Assembly (NCBI GenBank): GCA_947632195.1 | Contig: CANROE010000002.1 | Location: 62,001 to 126,000 of the forward strand | From: an uncultured Clostridia bacterium | GTDB taxonomy: Bacteria > Bacillota > Clostridia > Christensenellales > Borkfalkiaceae | Length of the DNA: 64,000 bases | Reading direction: 5' to 3' | Part shown: positions 1 through 8,872 of the stretch, in pieces | Layout: every line of letters begins with the position of its first letter | How positions within the stretch are numbered: the stretch's first letter is position 1 | Position numbers and translations under genes: made by a program | The notes under the pieces: model-generated | What the model saw: only the letters and a program-made list of their open reading frames with translations | Databases searched by the model: none | Told to the model about the DNA's origin: nothing

Positions 1-1
1 A

Positions 2-2263
2 AGTCTTACGATAGACGGCTACCATTCCGCCCGTTTCGATCGCGGCGACGGTCACACGCTGGAAGGCGACTATTTCCGCGACGCTCTCTTCCAACACATC
101 ACCTTTACGGCAAAAAACGGCGCGGAATATCTGCTCGAACTCAACCTCGAAGAGCGGTCCTACCTGAAAATGGATTGGGCGGCGGGGCGCAGCTGGACGC
201 TCCTTGACAACAACTTCTCCCCCATCCAAAACAACGTCGCCCTCTTTACCGACAACGTCTCGGAAAAGGTCGTCTCTATCCGCAATTCGGCGGGCAACGA
301 GATCTCCAAGGGCACCTACGTCGTGCTCGACAGTTTCAACGAGACATGGGGACACGAAGAATACCTCCTGCGGAACGTCTCTTTGGGAGAGGGCTATCCG
401 AGATCCAACTACCGCGTGACCTTTGCGACGGGCGGCGGTTCGGACGGGGAACAGAACGCCTGCCTGGTGTTCAATCCCGAGGCGGACGGCCTGTTCACCG
501 ATGACAGCTGGAACGTGCTCTTCCTCGACGGCTACGGGCTCGGCACATATGCCACCTCCGACTATTCGGGGAACGGCTCCTACGAGGTGATCGACTTTGA
601 GAAAAACTTTATCTCCTTCACGATCGACGACCCGTACTCCGTCATAGACGGCGAAGAGTTCTATTTCCGTCTCGACCCTGAGACGGGCGCGCTCTTTGAG
701 ACAGACTATGAAAAATTCGCGGGCGTGTTCTTTGCGGATGACTTCGAGAGCCTCTCTTTCGGCGACAACGGCACGGCCTATCTCGGCAGCCAAAACGGGC
801 CGTACTATGTGGAAAACGGCAAGGCGTATGTGTATCTCACCGACACTCCCACCGAAGTGAGCACCCCCGACGGCAAAGAATATGTGTACAACGGCAAGAC
901 CTATCACCGGTGGGACGGCGAGCCCTTCTCACTCGAAGGGAAGGTGGTCATGCTCGACAAGGACGGACATTCTTCGGAAGAGTATCCCGAACTTACGGCG
1001 ACCCTCTCCTTTACCCCCAACGGCACTACGAACAGAAATCTGGCCGCCGTGTTTACCTTTGCGGGGAACGACTATCTCGAAGACGGCAAGCCCAAGCAAT
1101 ATACGGGCTACACCCTCAGCCTCTATGCGTCGGGCGATTCGCTCATGGGCAACACAGCGGGGACCTTCTCTCCCACCATCGGCTACGGCAGGAACAGCTA
1201 TCCTGTCTCCTTTGCCTATTCTGGCGGCAAATACACCTTTACCGTAACGGCGGGCTACAACAGGGTGGAATATCTCGACCACAACGCGCGCTACGAGCCG
1301 GACATCTCTGTCCCCCGCGGCGGCAGACTGTATAAGAGTTACTTCGGGTTCGGCGCGATCGAATATGAATCTCCCACCCTCTCGGGTGACTTCCTCTACC
1401 TCTACAAGGCGGGCGATCCCGTTTACGAAAAGCCACTCCACTTCGAGAACGTAGCAGAGGAGAGCGCGCAGGTCGTGGGACATGTGCCCGGCTACGGCGA
1501 CCGCCTCGAAATCACCTTCCGTGCAAGCGACGGCAATGAGTATCTTCTCAACTACTACGAATACTACCAGGGCGGAAACTACTTCTGGTGCTACGGACTG
1601 TTCTCCTATCAGGACGTGGAGACGGAAAAATACACCGTACGGGTAAAAACGCTGCTCTATACCAAGATGTCCATCGCGCCCGGTTACTTTGACGCGCAGA
1701 ACGGCACGGGACAGGCGATCGGGAAAATCTCTGCGGTGACCCTTCTCGACAAAGAGACGGGAAAGCCCGTCGTCGCGTATGATACGGGCATTACGCCGAA
1801 CGGCTACGACCACAGCGTGTGGATCGTAGACAAGGCGGACGTTGTGGAACACGGCACGACGAATACCTGCACCTGGGGCACGGGTTACCTTGTCACCTTT
1901 ACCCTTTCGGACGACGGGAGGGTTTCGGCGGCGGACGTCAAAACCTACCGCTTTGCGCAGGTGGTGAATTACATGCAGCACCTCGTCAACCTCTTCTTCG
2001 ACGAGGAGGGAAACACGGTGCTTGCAAGCGTGCTCGTCTACAACGGGGAATTCGGCAGGTACGAGTTCACGAGCATGCCGCACGACCTTGTCAAAAATGA
2101 GGACGGCACCTTCTCCTTCTACGCCTCTTGGAGCGGGAAAGAGTACCATTACACCGTAAAAGTGGACGAGGGCGAAGATGTGACCTTCAAGAACGAAGAG
2201 GGTGAAACCGTGAAAGTGCCCGGTTACACCGTTACCGTGACCGTTTCCACCATGGCGGAGTGA
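2..2263 (+). CDS. Large extracellular/surface protein, 5'-truncated by the window edge
   Basis: Frame is open from base 2 through the listed ORF 170..2263; Tyr/Gly/Asp-rich beta-type sequence; no recognised catalytic motif. Confidence 0.7.
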   Translation, partial: SLTIDGYHSARFDRGDGHTLEGDYFRDALFQHITFTAKNGAEYLLELNLEERSYLKMDWAAGRSWTLLDNNFSPIQNNVALFTDNVSEKVVSIRNSAGNEISKGTYVVLDSFNETWGHEEYLLRNVSLGEGYPRSNYRVTFATGGGSDGEQNACLVFNPEADGLFTDDSWNVLFLDGYGLGTYATSDYSGNGSYEVIDFEKNFISFTIDDPYSVIDGEEFYFRLDPETGALFETDYEKFAGVFFADDFESLSFGDNGTAYLGSQNGPYYVENGKAYVYLTDTPTEVSTPDGKEYVYNGKTYHRWDGEPFSLEGKVVMLDKDGHSSEEYPELTATLSFTPNGTTNRNLAAVFTFAGNDYLEDGKPKQYTGYTLSLYASGDSLMGNTAGTFSPTIGYGRNSYPVSFAYSGGKYTFTVTAGYNRVEYLDHNARYEPDISVPRGGRLYKSYFGFGAIEYESPTLSGDFLYLYKAGDPVYEKPLHFENVAEESAQVVGHVPGYGDRLEITFRASDGNEYLLNYYEYYQGGNYFWCYGLFSYQDVETEKYTVRVKTLLYTKMSIAPGYFDAQNGTGQAIGKISAVTLLDKETGKPVVAYDTGITPNGYDHSVWIVDKADVVEHGTTNTCTWGTGYLVTFTLSDDGRVSAADVKTYRFAQVVNYMQHLVNLFFDEEGNTVLASVLVYNGEFGRYEFTSMPHDLVKNEDGTFSFYASWSGKEYHYTVKVDEGEDVTFKNEEGETVKVPGYTVTVTVSTMAE

Positions 2264-2284
2264 GACACGTTACAACAAAAAAGC

Positions 2285-2316
2285 AGCGGCGGCGGAGCTT
2301 TTGCTCCGCCGCCGCT
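2285..2316. terminator. Intrinsic terminator between convergent genes
   Basis: Perfect 14-bp stem AGCGGCGGCGGAGC-TTTT-GCTCCGCCGCCGCT; A-rich on the left side, giving a U-tract for the minus-strand transcript. Confidence 0.8.
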
Positions 2317-2343
2317 TTCGGTTTCCGCATCCTTAACGGCTCT

Positions 2344-3441
2344 TTATCTGATCGTTACGGTGACGAGGTTCGTGAACCCGTCTTCGTCCCCGTCCAGGCG
2401 CTCGTATCCAAAGAGCTCCGTTTCCTTTTCGAGCAACTTCAACGAGAGCATGTTGTCCGACGTTTTGGGGTCGAACGCCGCCCCGTCATATTTGAACTGC
2501 ATCTTGGCGAGCTCTTCGTCTTGCAGGTACTCCACGGTGACATTGAGTTTGAACTCGTCCGGCAGCGCGGGGAAAATGATCTGCATGCAGAGCTCTTCAA
2601 ATGCCGACTGCGTGCGGTAGATGGTCTTTTGCGACATGCGGCATTTTCTGCCGAACTCTTCCAGCCCCGTGTTGAGGCCGATAAAGTCGAAATCCTTGGA
2701 GGTGATGAGATTTTCAAACGCGTTGATGTGTTTGATGAACCGTATCGTCTTTTCGCGCTTGGGATGATCGAAAATTTCCTCGGGCGTCCCCTCTTCGTAA
2801 ATGCCCCCTTCGTTCATAAAGAACACACGGTTTGCAACTTCCCGCGCAAAGTGCATTTCATGGGTGACGATGATCATGGTGAGCCCCTGCCGCGCCAATT
2901 CGCGGATGACCGCCTGCACCTCTCCCACCATTGTGGGATCGAGCGCGGACGTCGGCTCGTCGAAGAGAATGATGTCGGGGCCCATGGCAAGCGTTCTGGC
3001 GATCGCCACGCGCTGCTTCTGCCCGCCCGAGAGCTCGTCGGGGTAGTTCTGCGCCTTGTCCGCCAGCCCGACCATGCGCAAGAGCCGCATGCCCTCTTCG
3101 TAGGCCTCGCTCTTTTGTTTCTTTAACAGATCGACGGGCGCCGCCATGATGTTCCCGATGACGGTCATGTGCGGGAAGAGATTGAAGGACTGGAACACCA
3201 TGCCCATCTTTTGCCGCACTTTGCTGATGTTGCACTTCTTATCGGTAATGCACTCGCCGTCCACCCAGATCTCCCCCGAAGTCGGGGTCTCCAACAGATT
3301 GATACAGCGGATAAAGGTGGACTTCCCCGTTCCGGAAGGGCCGATCACCGAGATCACGTCTCCGTTGTTGATCGTAACGCTGACGTCCTCGATGGGCGTG
3401 ACGTTCGGATATTCTTTTCTCAAATGTTCGATACGGATCAT
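2344..3441 (-). CDS. Polar amino-acid ABC transporter ATP-binding protein with ~115-aa C-terminal extension
   Basis: Walker [10 protein letters not shown], signature LSGGQKQR, Walker [13 protein letters not shown]; adjacent to substrate-binding/permease gene. Confidence 0.9.
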   Translation of the reverse strand: MIRIEHLRKEYPNVTPIEDVSVTINNGDVISVIGPSGTGKSTFIRCINLLETPTSGEIWVDGECITDKKCNISKVRQKMGMVFQSFNLFPHMTVIGNIMAAPVDLLKKQKSEAYEEGMRLLRMVGLADKAQNYPDELSGGQKQRVAIARTLAMGPDIILFDEPTSALDPTMVGEVQAVIRELARQGLTMIIVTHEMHFAREVANRVFFMNEGGIYEEGTPEEIFDHPKREKTIRFIKHINAFENLITSKDFDFIGLNTGLEEFGRKCRMSQKTIYRTQSAFEELCMQIIFPALPDEFKLNVTVEYLQDEELAKMQFKYDGAAFDPKTSDNMLSLKLLEKETELFGYERLDGDEDGFTNLVTVTIR

Positions 3442-3442
3442 C

Positions 3443-4972
3443 TTACGCCTCCTTCGGCGCGCTCTTGCGCGGTTGCCGCCTGCGGGTTATGCGGCGTTGG
3501 AGAAGGGAGAGCAGCGCGGAAACTCCCCAGGTGAGCAAAAAGTAGATCACAGCCACGGTGATGAGCGGGAAAAACGCCTCATAGGTATTGCTCCGTATGA
3601 TGTCCCCCACCTTGGTGAGATCGCTGACGGCGATATATCCCACAACGGACGTCGCTTTGACGAGATTGACCGCCTCGGCGGAGTACGCAGGCGCAAACAT
3701 TCTCATTGCCTGCGGCAATACAATGCGGAAGAACGTGCGGTTCCTGCCGTATCCGAGGGCGTACGCGGCCTCGGTCTGCCCTTTGTCCACGCCCTCCACC
3801 GTCAGTTTGAGCTGTTCGTAGACAAAGGACCCGAACGTAAGGATAAAGCCGAAGATCGCAACGATCAGCCCGCTGATGTCCGCTTTGCCGAATACCACAT
3901 AAAAGAGCAACATCAAAACGACCAGCGTGGGCATTCCCGCGATGATCTTGGAATAAACTTTGGCAAACCCGCGCGCGATCGCCGAAGGGACTTTGTATTT
4001 CGATCTCGCCGCAAGATACAGAAGAAATCCGAGCACCGTTCCCCCGAGAAGGGCGCATATGCTGATGAGAAGGGTCGTGCCGATCCCTTGAAGGATCATG
4101 ACCCAGCGGTTCTCGCGGACGAAAGTTTTTTCAAAACTCTCGGCAACGGAATCCCAGAATCCGCCGCCCGCGCCGCCGTAGACCGCCATCACCACTTCCG
4201 CCACCATATACGGATCGCTGAAATTGACGCTCTCCTTCCGCTCGGGGGTCATGTAGAGGCCGCCGCAGACAAGGTCGTACTTCTCGCTTGCAAGTCCCGC
4301 GAGCCCCGACGCAAAGGAGACGTCCTCCGTCTCGACGCGGTAGCCGTATTCCTCGCAAAAGAGGCGCAGCACCTCGATCTCGAACCCGACGGGACGGTTG
4401 TTATAGAGGTAGACGAAAGGTTTTCTCGTCGTGTCGATGGAAACTTTGAGCGTCCCCGTACTGCCGGACAGCGTGTCGAGCGGCACCGATTCGTTGGGCT
4501 CGGTCTCGCCGTACCACTTGTCGATCATGCGGTCCAATTCGCCTGCGGCGCCGAGTTTTTTGAGGAGCGCATTCATCTGCGCTTGGAGCTCATACCCGCC
4601 GTCGTTCTTTTGGAACCCAAACCCGATCTCCACCGAATAGGCGGGGACGGTCACGCAGGACAGCTGCGGCTCGGAACGCTTGACCGAGTTGAAGTTGGGA
4701 CGGTCGAGCATTGTACCGTCCACCTTCCCCTGTTTGAGCGCCATCAACACGTCCGCAAAGTTGTTGAATTCGCTGATGGCGGCGTTGGGGAACTGCTCGC
4801 GGGAATAGCCGCCGTACAGCGATCCCGTCACCACGCCGAGCTTGGCGTTTTCAAAGCGGGAAAGATCGACGGTTTCCTGCTCTTCCGGGGCGTCCTTCTC
4901 CGTTTCGCCGGAGCAGCCGGCGAAACAGAACACAAGCAACGCCGCAAAAAGAAAACATAAAAACTTTCGCAT
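3443..4972 (-). CDS. Amino-acid ABC transporter substrate-binding protein/permease fusion
   Basis: Lipobox-like CFAGCSG, SBP_bac_3-like region, then HisM-type permease region ([24 protein letters not shown]). Confidence 0.9.
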   Translation of the reverse strand: MRKFLCFLFAALLVFCFAGCSGETEKDAPEEQETVDLSRFENAKLGVVTGSLYGGYSREQFPNAAISEFNNFADVLMALKQGKVDGTMLDRPNFNSVKRSEPQLSCVTVPAYSVEIGFGFQKNDGGYELQAQMNALLKKLGAAGELDRMIDKWYGETEPNESVPLDTLSGSTGTLKVSIDTTRKPFVYLYNNRPVGFEIEVLRLFCEEYGYRVETEDVSFASGLAGLASEKYDLVCGGLYMTPERKESVNFSDPYMVAEVVMAVYGGAGGGFWDSVAESFEKTFVRENRWVMILQGIGTTLLISICALLGGTVLGFLLYLAARSKYKVPSAIARGFAKVYSKIIAGMPTLVVLMLLFYVVFGKADISGLIVAIFGFILTFGSFVYEQLKLTVEGVDKGQTEAAYALGYGRNRTFFRIVLPQAMRMFAPAYSAEAVNLVKATSVVGYIAVSDLTKVGDIIRSNTYEAFFPLITVAVIYFLLTWGVSALLSLLQRRITRRRQPRKSAPKEA

Positions 4973-5115
4973 TTTCTTCTCCTGCGCCGCGCTACTTTTT
5001 CAAAAAGGCGGCGCGGCGCATAGCGCATTTTTTTACAAAATTATGATAGTCCACTTTGAGAAAGATGTCAAGTTTTTTGCCGTATTTTTGTGCTAAACCG
5101 ATACGCGCTTTTGCG

Positions 5116-5152
5116 CGGCGCCCCCGCACGGCCAGGCCGTGCGGGGGCGCCG
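5116..5152. terminator. 18-bp perfect palindrome downstream of the MATE gene, possible terminator
   Basis: CGGCGCCCCCGCACGGCC-A-GGCCGTGCGGGGGCGCCG; no strong U-tract. Confidence 0.5.
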
Positions 5153-5159
5153 CACCTGT

Positions 5160-6560
5160 TTATGCCGCCTGCGGGACGGGTTTCCCCACGCGGGCGGGAA
5201 GTTTTTTGTGCAAGACGGCGATGAGGATCCCCGCAGAGACCGCCGCCGTGAGCGCCTCCGCAATGGGGAATGCCCACCAGACGAGTTCGGCCGCATCCGT
5301 CGCGAGCGTAAACAGCCAAACGGCGGGAAAGACGAATACGGCGAGCCGCAGACAGGAGATGAGAAGAGGGTAGAGCGCGTATCCGAGCGCCTGCAACACG
5401 CCCTGCACGGCGACGCTCAGCGCCATGAACACATACCCGATACTTGCGACCCGCACGGCGATCCCGACGGCGCGGATGAGCTCTTCGCCGCTCTCCCCGC
5501 TCGCCATGCCGAAGAGCTGCGCAAGGGGCTCAGACAGACCCTCAAAGAGCGCCGTAATGACCGCTGCGACGGCGAGGGTGATCGCGATCCCCCACCCCAC
5601 GCAGGCGCGGGAGCGTCCGATGTCCCCCATGCCGTAGTTATAAGAGAGCACGGAGATGATGGTGTTGGAGAGCCCGAAACAGGCGAACAGCGCGAACTGC
5701 ATGATCTTATAGTACACCCCGAAACTGCCTTGAAGGAGCGCGGCGTCTTTTGCCGTGCCGAGAATGAGGTTTACGCCGAGCATCATCACGGACAGCATTC
5801 CCTGCATGAGCGCCGCCGAAAGCCCGATGTGATAGATCTCTTTGATGATCTTCCCGCTCGGCAGGAGATCTTTGAGCCCGCCGCCCAATTCCTTGTTTTT
5901 GCAGTAGTGGAAGAGCATGGCGACGAGAAGGGACAAGATCTGTCCGATGACCGTCGCCCACGCCGCGCCCGCGATACCCATGCGGAGAGGGTAGATGAAT
6001 ACATAGTCGAGCACGATATTGGCGGCCGCGCCCGAAATTTGGGAGATCGTGGAAAACATCGTCTTGCCCGTGCTCTGCAAAAAGCGCTCATAGACGGTGA
6101 ACCCGATCGCGCCGAAAGAAAAACAGCAGCAGATGGTGAGATATTCCGCGCCCATCTCCACGACCCGTTCGTTCCCCTTTGCCTGCATCGCGATAAAGGG
6201 CCTTGTGCCGAACAGCCCGAAGAGGAGAAAGACGAGGTAGATGACGAGCCCCAAAAAGACGCCGTTGCCCACCGTTTTGTTCGCTTTCTCGCGATTGTTT
6301 TCGCCGAGGGACTTGGAGAGCAGCGCATTCAGCCCGACGCCCGTTCCCACGCCGACGGCAATGATGAGGAGCTGAATGGGAAAGGCATAGGTGAGCGCAA
6401 GGTTGCCGAGCGTCCCCTCTTCCCCCATGTTGATGACAAACGCCGTGTCTACGATGTTATAGACGGCTTGCAGGACCATGGAGACGATCATCGGAAGCCC
6501 CATTGCAAGAATGAGTCTGCCGACGGGCATGACCGACATTTTGTTTTGTTTGATTTGCAT
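5160..6560 (-). CDS. MATE family multidrug exporter
   Basis: 12-TM MATE-like protein; start placed at MQIKQNKMSVMPVG, upstream codons belong to a leader. Confidence 0.88.
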   Translation of the reverse strand: MQIKQNKMSVMPVGRLILAMGLPMIVSMVLQAVYNIVDTAFVINMGEEGTLGNLALTYAFPIQLLIIAVGVGTGVGLNALLSKSLGENNREKANKTVGNGVFLGLVIYLVFLLFGLFGTRPFIAMQAKGNERVVEMGAEYLTICCCFSFGAIGFTVYERFLQSTGKTMFSTISQISGAAANIVLDYVFIYPLRMGIAGAAWATVIGQILSLLVAMLFHYCKNKELGGGLKDLLPSGKIIKEIYHIGLSAALMQGMLSVMMLGVNLILGTAKDAALLQGSFGVYYKIMQFALFACFGLSNTIISVLSYNYGMGDIGRSRACVGWGIAITLAVAAVITALFEGLSEPLAQLFGMASGESGEELIRAVGIAVRVASIGYVFMALSVAVQGVLQALGYALYPLLISCLRLAVFVFPAVWLFTLATDAAELVWWAFPIAEALTAAVSAGILIAVLHKKLPARVGKPVPQAA

Positions 6561-6586
6561 GATACACCTCTTTTTGCATAAAAAAA

Positions 6587-6614
6587 GAGCGCAAACCCAA
6601 TTGGATTTACGCCC
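6587..6614 (-). terminator. Leader terminator/attenuator of MATE gene
   Basis: On minus strand GGGCGTAAATCC-AATT-GGGTTTGCGCTC (12 pairs including wobbles) followed by TTTTTTT, between promoter and start codon. Confidence 0.7.
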
Positions 6615-6638
6615 TTCAAAGCTACGCATTGTACGAAT

Positions 6639-6667
6639 ATTATATGAAATTTCCCTCAAAAAGTCAA
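6639..6667 (-). promoter_or_regulatory. Sigma-A type promoter of MATE leader
   Basis: TTGACT-N17-TATAAT on the minus strand. Confidence 0.8.
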
Positions 6668-6708
6668 CCGAAAATCAACTCTTTTCTTTTGTGGCGCTGC
6701 GCATTTTT

Positions 6709-6840
6709 TCAGTCCAACAACCGCAGCACGAACAGGGAAAACCATGTCCCGTCTGTTAAAACCTCGATCCATGCGAGAAAACCGATGAGCGCGAAAATCG
6801 CGCCGACCACAATGCCCGCGATCGCATACCCCTTCCCGTG
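6709..6840 (-). pseudogene. C-terminal remnant of a DUF4190-like small membrane protein
   Basis: Reads HGKGYAIAGIVVGAIFALIGFLAWIEVLTDGTWFSLFVLRLLD*; in-frame TAG immediately upstream and no start codon for the complete domain. Confidence 0.55.
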
Positions 6841-6978
6841 CTAACCGTTTCGTTCGGCAAGTCGTTCAAACCGATCAAGTCCTAAATACATTTTTGCTCC
6901 CTCGAAGGAAGCCGATAAGACCCCCTTCACTATAAAGCGGTTGAAACGGGTCAAATTACACGGTCTACCGAAAAAATT

Positions 6979-7428
6979 TTATTCTTCCTGTAAAAATCTT
7001 TTGAGGGAGCGATAAATTCTTTGCAAGGCGTTATTGATCGCGGCTTGCGTAACGTGAAACAGCTCGGAAATCTCCTTTTGCGATTTCCCCTCTATGTATA
7101 AAAGCCGTAGTATTTCACGTTGCCGGGGCGTGAGCCGTTCGATTGCCCCTTGCAATTCCTCGCTCTCCAATTCTTCAATGGAAAATTCCTGCTCAATGTG
7201 CTTGTCCTCGAAATCAAGGCTGTTTTCCATGTCCTCTTCCAAAGAATGCGTCCAAAACCGTTCCCGCCTTTCGCGGCGGCTGGCTTTGTATTCTTCCAAC
7301 AGATACGCATTGAGGAGTTTTTCATCCCCTGCTCTTTCAAGCAATTCTGCCGTTTCTTCGTCAAGGTAGACCGCGACGGTGCGTATCTCTCCGTTCTTCC
7401 GTGTGACTTCAAGGCTGTACTTTTTCAT
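6979..7428 (-). CDS. Sigma-70 family (region 4 type) sigma factor, mobile-element type
   Basis: IERLTPRQREILRLLYIEGKSQKEISELFHVTQAAINNALQRIYRSLKRFL; paralogue at 44279..44806. Confidence 0.85.
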   Translation of the reverse strand: MKKYSLEVTRKNGEIRTVAVYLDEETAELLERAGDEKLLNAYLLEEYKASRRERRERFWTHSLEEDMENSLDFEDKHIEQEFSIEELESEELQGAIERLTPRQREILRLLYIEGKSQKEISELFHVTQAAINNALQRIYRSLKRFLQEE

Positions 7429-7436
7429 AAAATCCT

Positions 7437-7469
7437 CCGATTTTTGATTTTTTTGAAAATCGCAATCGG
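7437..7469 (-). promoter_or_regulatory. Shine-Dalgarno-overlapping hairpin in sigma factor leader
   Basis: AATCGG...CCGATT and AAAATC...GATTTT arms separated by small internal loop; GGAGGA follows/overlaps the 3' arm; same architecture at 44818-44850. Confidence 0.6.
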
Positions 7470-7659
7470 ACGGATTCGCCCATGAAGAAACAGCCCGATT
7501 GCGGTCAGAAACCGCTTCCGAGCTGTTTTGGGAGAGCGTAAACCGTAGAACAGCTTCTGCGGTGTTCTCGTGCGGAAAAAGAAAAGCCCCGATAACGTTA
7601 TAAATATTGCGAGGAAAATTATCTTACGACGAAAAGCGGCGTAAAATGAGATGATAGAG

Positions 7660-7698
7660 AAAAAAGGACGTCCCCCCCCCATTAGGGACGCCCTTTTT
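7660..7698 (-). terminator. Terminator at esterase 3' end
   Basis: AAAAAGGGCGTCCC...GGGACGTCCTTTTTT inverted repeat on minus strand, includes a 9-nt homopolymer. Confidence 0.6.
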
Positions 7699-8440
7699 GT
7701 ATTTTCAAAGTTTGCAGAAAACCCGGCACACGCTCACGCCAAGATTTTTCATTGTGCTGTCCGTGCGGGATCAAGCGAAAATCAAACGGAACGTTCTTTT
7801 CGAGCAGAGCGCCGATGCAGCGTTCAAGCCCACGGCATTGCGCCCCGCCGTGGCTTTTTAGTTCTTCCGTGCCGTAGTCAATATAAAGAGCGACGTCGTC
7901 CGTCCACTCTGCGGCTTTTATCATCCTTCCGACTTTCTCTGGCGCGACCCAAAAACTCGGAGAAAGCGCCGCGCCGCCTCCGAACACAGCCGAATAGCGG
8001 CAAAGTGCAAACATCGTCATCAGCCCGCCCATAGAGCTTCCCGCAAGAAAGGTATGTTCCCTTTCGGGAAGCGTCCGATAGGTTGCATCAATCATCGGCT
8101 TGAACGTACCGACAAGCCAATCCATATATGCCTCGCCCTTGCCCTCAGACGAACCATATTTGGACTGAAACGGGAAAGGCGAATATTCCGTCAGACGATC
8201 TTCCCTGTCCGCTTCCACGGCTGCGACAATAATCTCGGCTTTGAACTTGTCAAGAATCTCCCCCATGCGCCAACTGTCACCGTATGGCGCGGTGTCATCG
8301 ACAAAGGCGGTTTGTCCGTCAAACATATACAAAACGGGGAAACGCTTTTTCTCGTCGTAGGCTTTGGGAAGATACACATACACCTTTCTTGTCTGTTCCC
8401 CGCTTGGCGCGGGAATGGTGATGTCAAATTGGTTGATCAT
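7682..8440 (-). CDS. Alpha/beta-hydrolase, enterochelin-esterase-like (Fes/esterase D type)
   Basis: GSSMGG nucleophile elbow, VLYMFDGQTAFVDD, conserved C-terminal HGQHNEKSWRE. Confidence 0.85.
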   Translation of the reverse strand: MINQFDITIPAPSGEQTRKVYVYLPKAYDEKKRFPVLYMFDGQTAFVDDTAPYGDSWRMGEILDKFKAEIIVAAVEADREDRLTEYSPFPFQSKYGSSEGKGEAYMDWLVGTFKPMIDATYRTLPEREHTFLAGSSMGGLMTMFALCRYSAVFGGGAALSPSFWVAPEKVGRMIKAAEWTDDVALYIDYGTEELKSHGGAQCRGLERCIGALLEKNVPFDFRLIPHGQHNEKSWRERVPGFLQTLKIQKGRP

Positions 8441-8474
8441 AATTCCCTCTTTGCAATTTACATAGGTTACTTCT

Positions 8475-8511
8475 GCAAAAAAGCCGACAGCAAAACTGCT
8501 ATCGGCTTTTT
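8475..8511 (-). terminator. Intrinsic terminator of tRNA-like unit
   Basis: AAAAGCCGATAGCA-GTTT-TGCTGTCGGCTTTTTT immediately after CCA. Confidence 0.85.
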
Positions 8512-8512
8512 G

Positions 8513-8806
8513 TGGCTGCTCCTGTCAGACTCGAACTGACGACACCGCGGTTACTTCACTACATCGCTTTCGCCTTGTAGTCCGGACTTTGTCTTTCCCA
8601 TGAGCTTTCGCTTTTAGGGATCCCGTGTAAAGTCTCTACACACGAATCCTTGCGGATCCTTGCTCGGCGTTGTCTTATCTTGCGACTTAGATTTCACCGA
8701 ATTAGCGGGATTTGTCATCTGCGGGTTTCCCCGCAGAGCTGCTATTCCTACTCTTGTTAAGTAGGCTTTACAGCCGCGTGCTCTCCCAAGCGTACAGGTT
8801 TACAGT
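8513..8806 (-). tRNA. tRNA-Asn(GTT)-like gene split by an intron; 5' acceptor strand and D-loop degenerate
   Basis: Spliced reading GAGAGCA-CGCGG-CTGTTAA-CCGCG-GTGTC-GTCAG-TTCGAGT-CTGAC-AGGAGCA-G-CCA: intact anticodon arm, T-arm and encoded CCA; no 5' match to AGGAGCA and D-loop is only 4 nt. Confidence 0.6.
8554..8769 (-). ncRNA. Group I intron (~216 nt) inserted in the tRNA anticodon loop between U35 and U36
   Basis: 5' exon ends in T, intron ends in G; core GTGTAGAGACTTTACACGGGATCCC...AAAGACAAAGTCC with P7 GACTTT/AAAGTC; P5-like GCGGGGAAACCCGC; resembles the cyanobacterial tRNA-Leu group I intron core from memory. Confidence 0.8.
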
Positions 8807-8810
8807 CAAT

Positions 8811-8840
8811 AATCTATCGGGAAACGTTTGATTAGGTCAA
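8811..8840 (-). promoter_or_regulatory. Promoter for tRNA-like/intron unit
   Basis: TTGACC-N18-TAGATT ending just upstream of the tRNA-like 5' end. Confidence 0.55.
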
Positions 8841-8872
8841 GAAAAACGCGCCTCATGACTTTTATAAGATTT

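Noticed and set aside
929-2149. 406-aa minus-strand ORF
   Set aside because: Antisense shadow of the strong plus-strand CDS; sequence has no protein-like domains.
3146-4960. 604-aa plus-strand ORF
   Set aside because: Shadow ORF opposite the amino-acid ABC transporter genes; Arg/His-rich low-plausibility translation.
5139-6581. 480-aa plus-strand ORF
   Set aside because: Shadow of the MATE gene.
7425-7682. 85-aa ORF upstream of the sigma factor
   Set aside because: Lies in the conserved leader with hairpins; no protein-like features and overlaps the esterase terminator.
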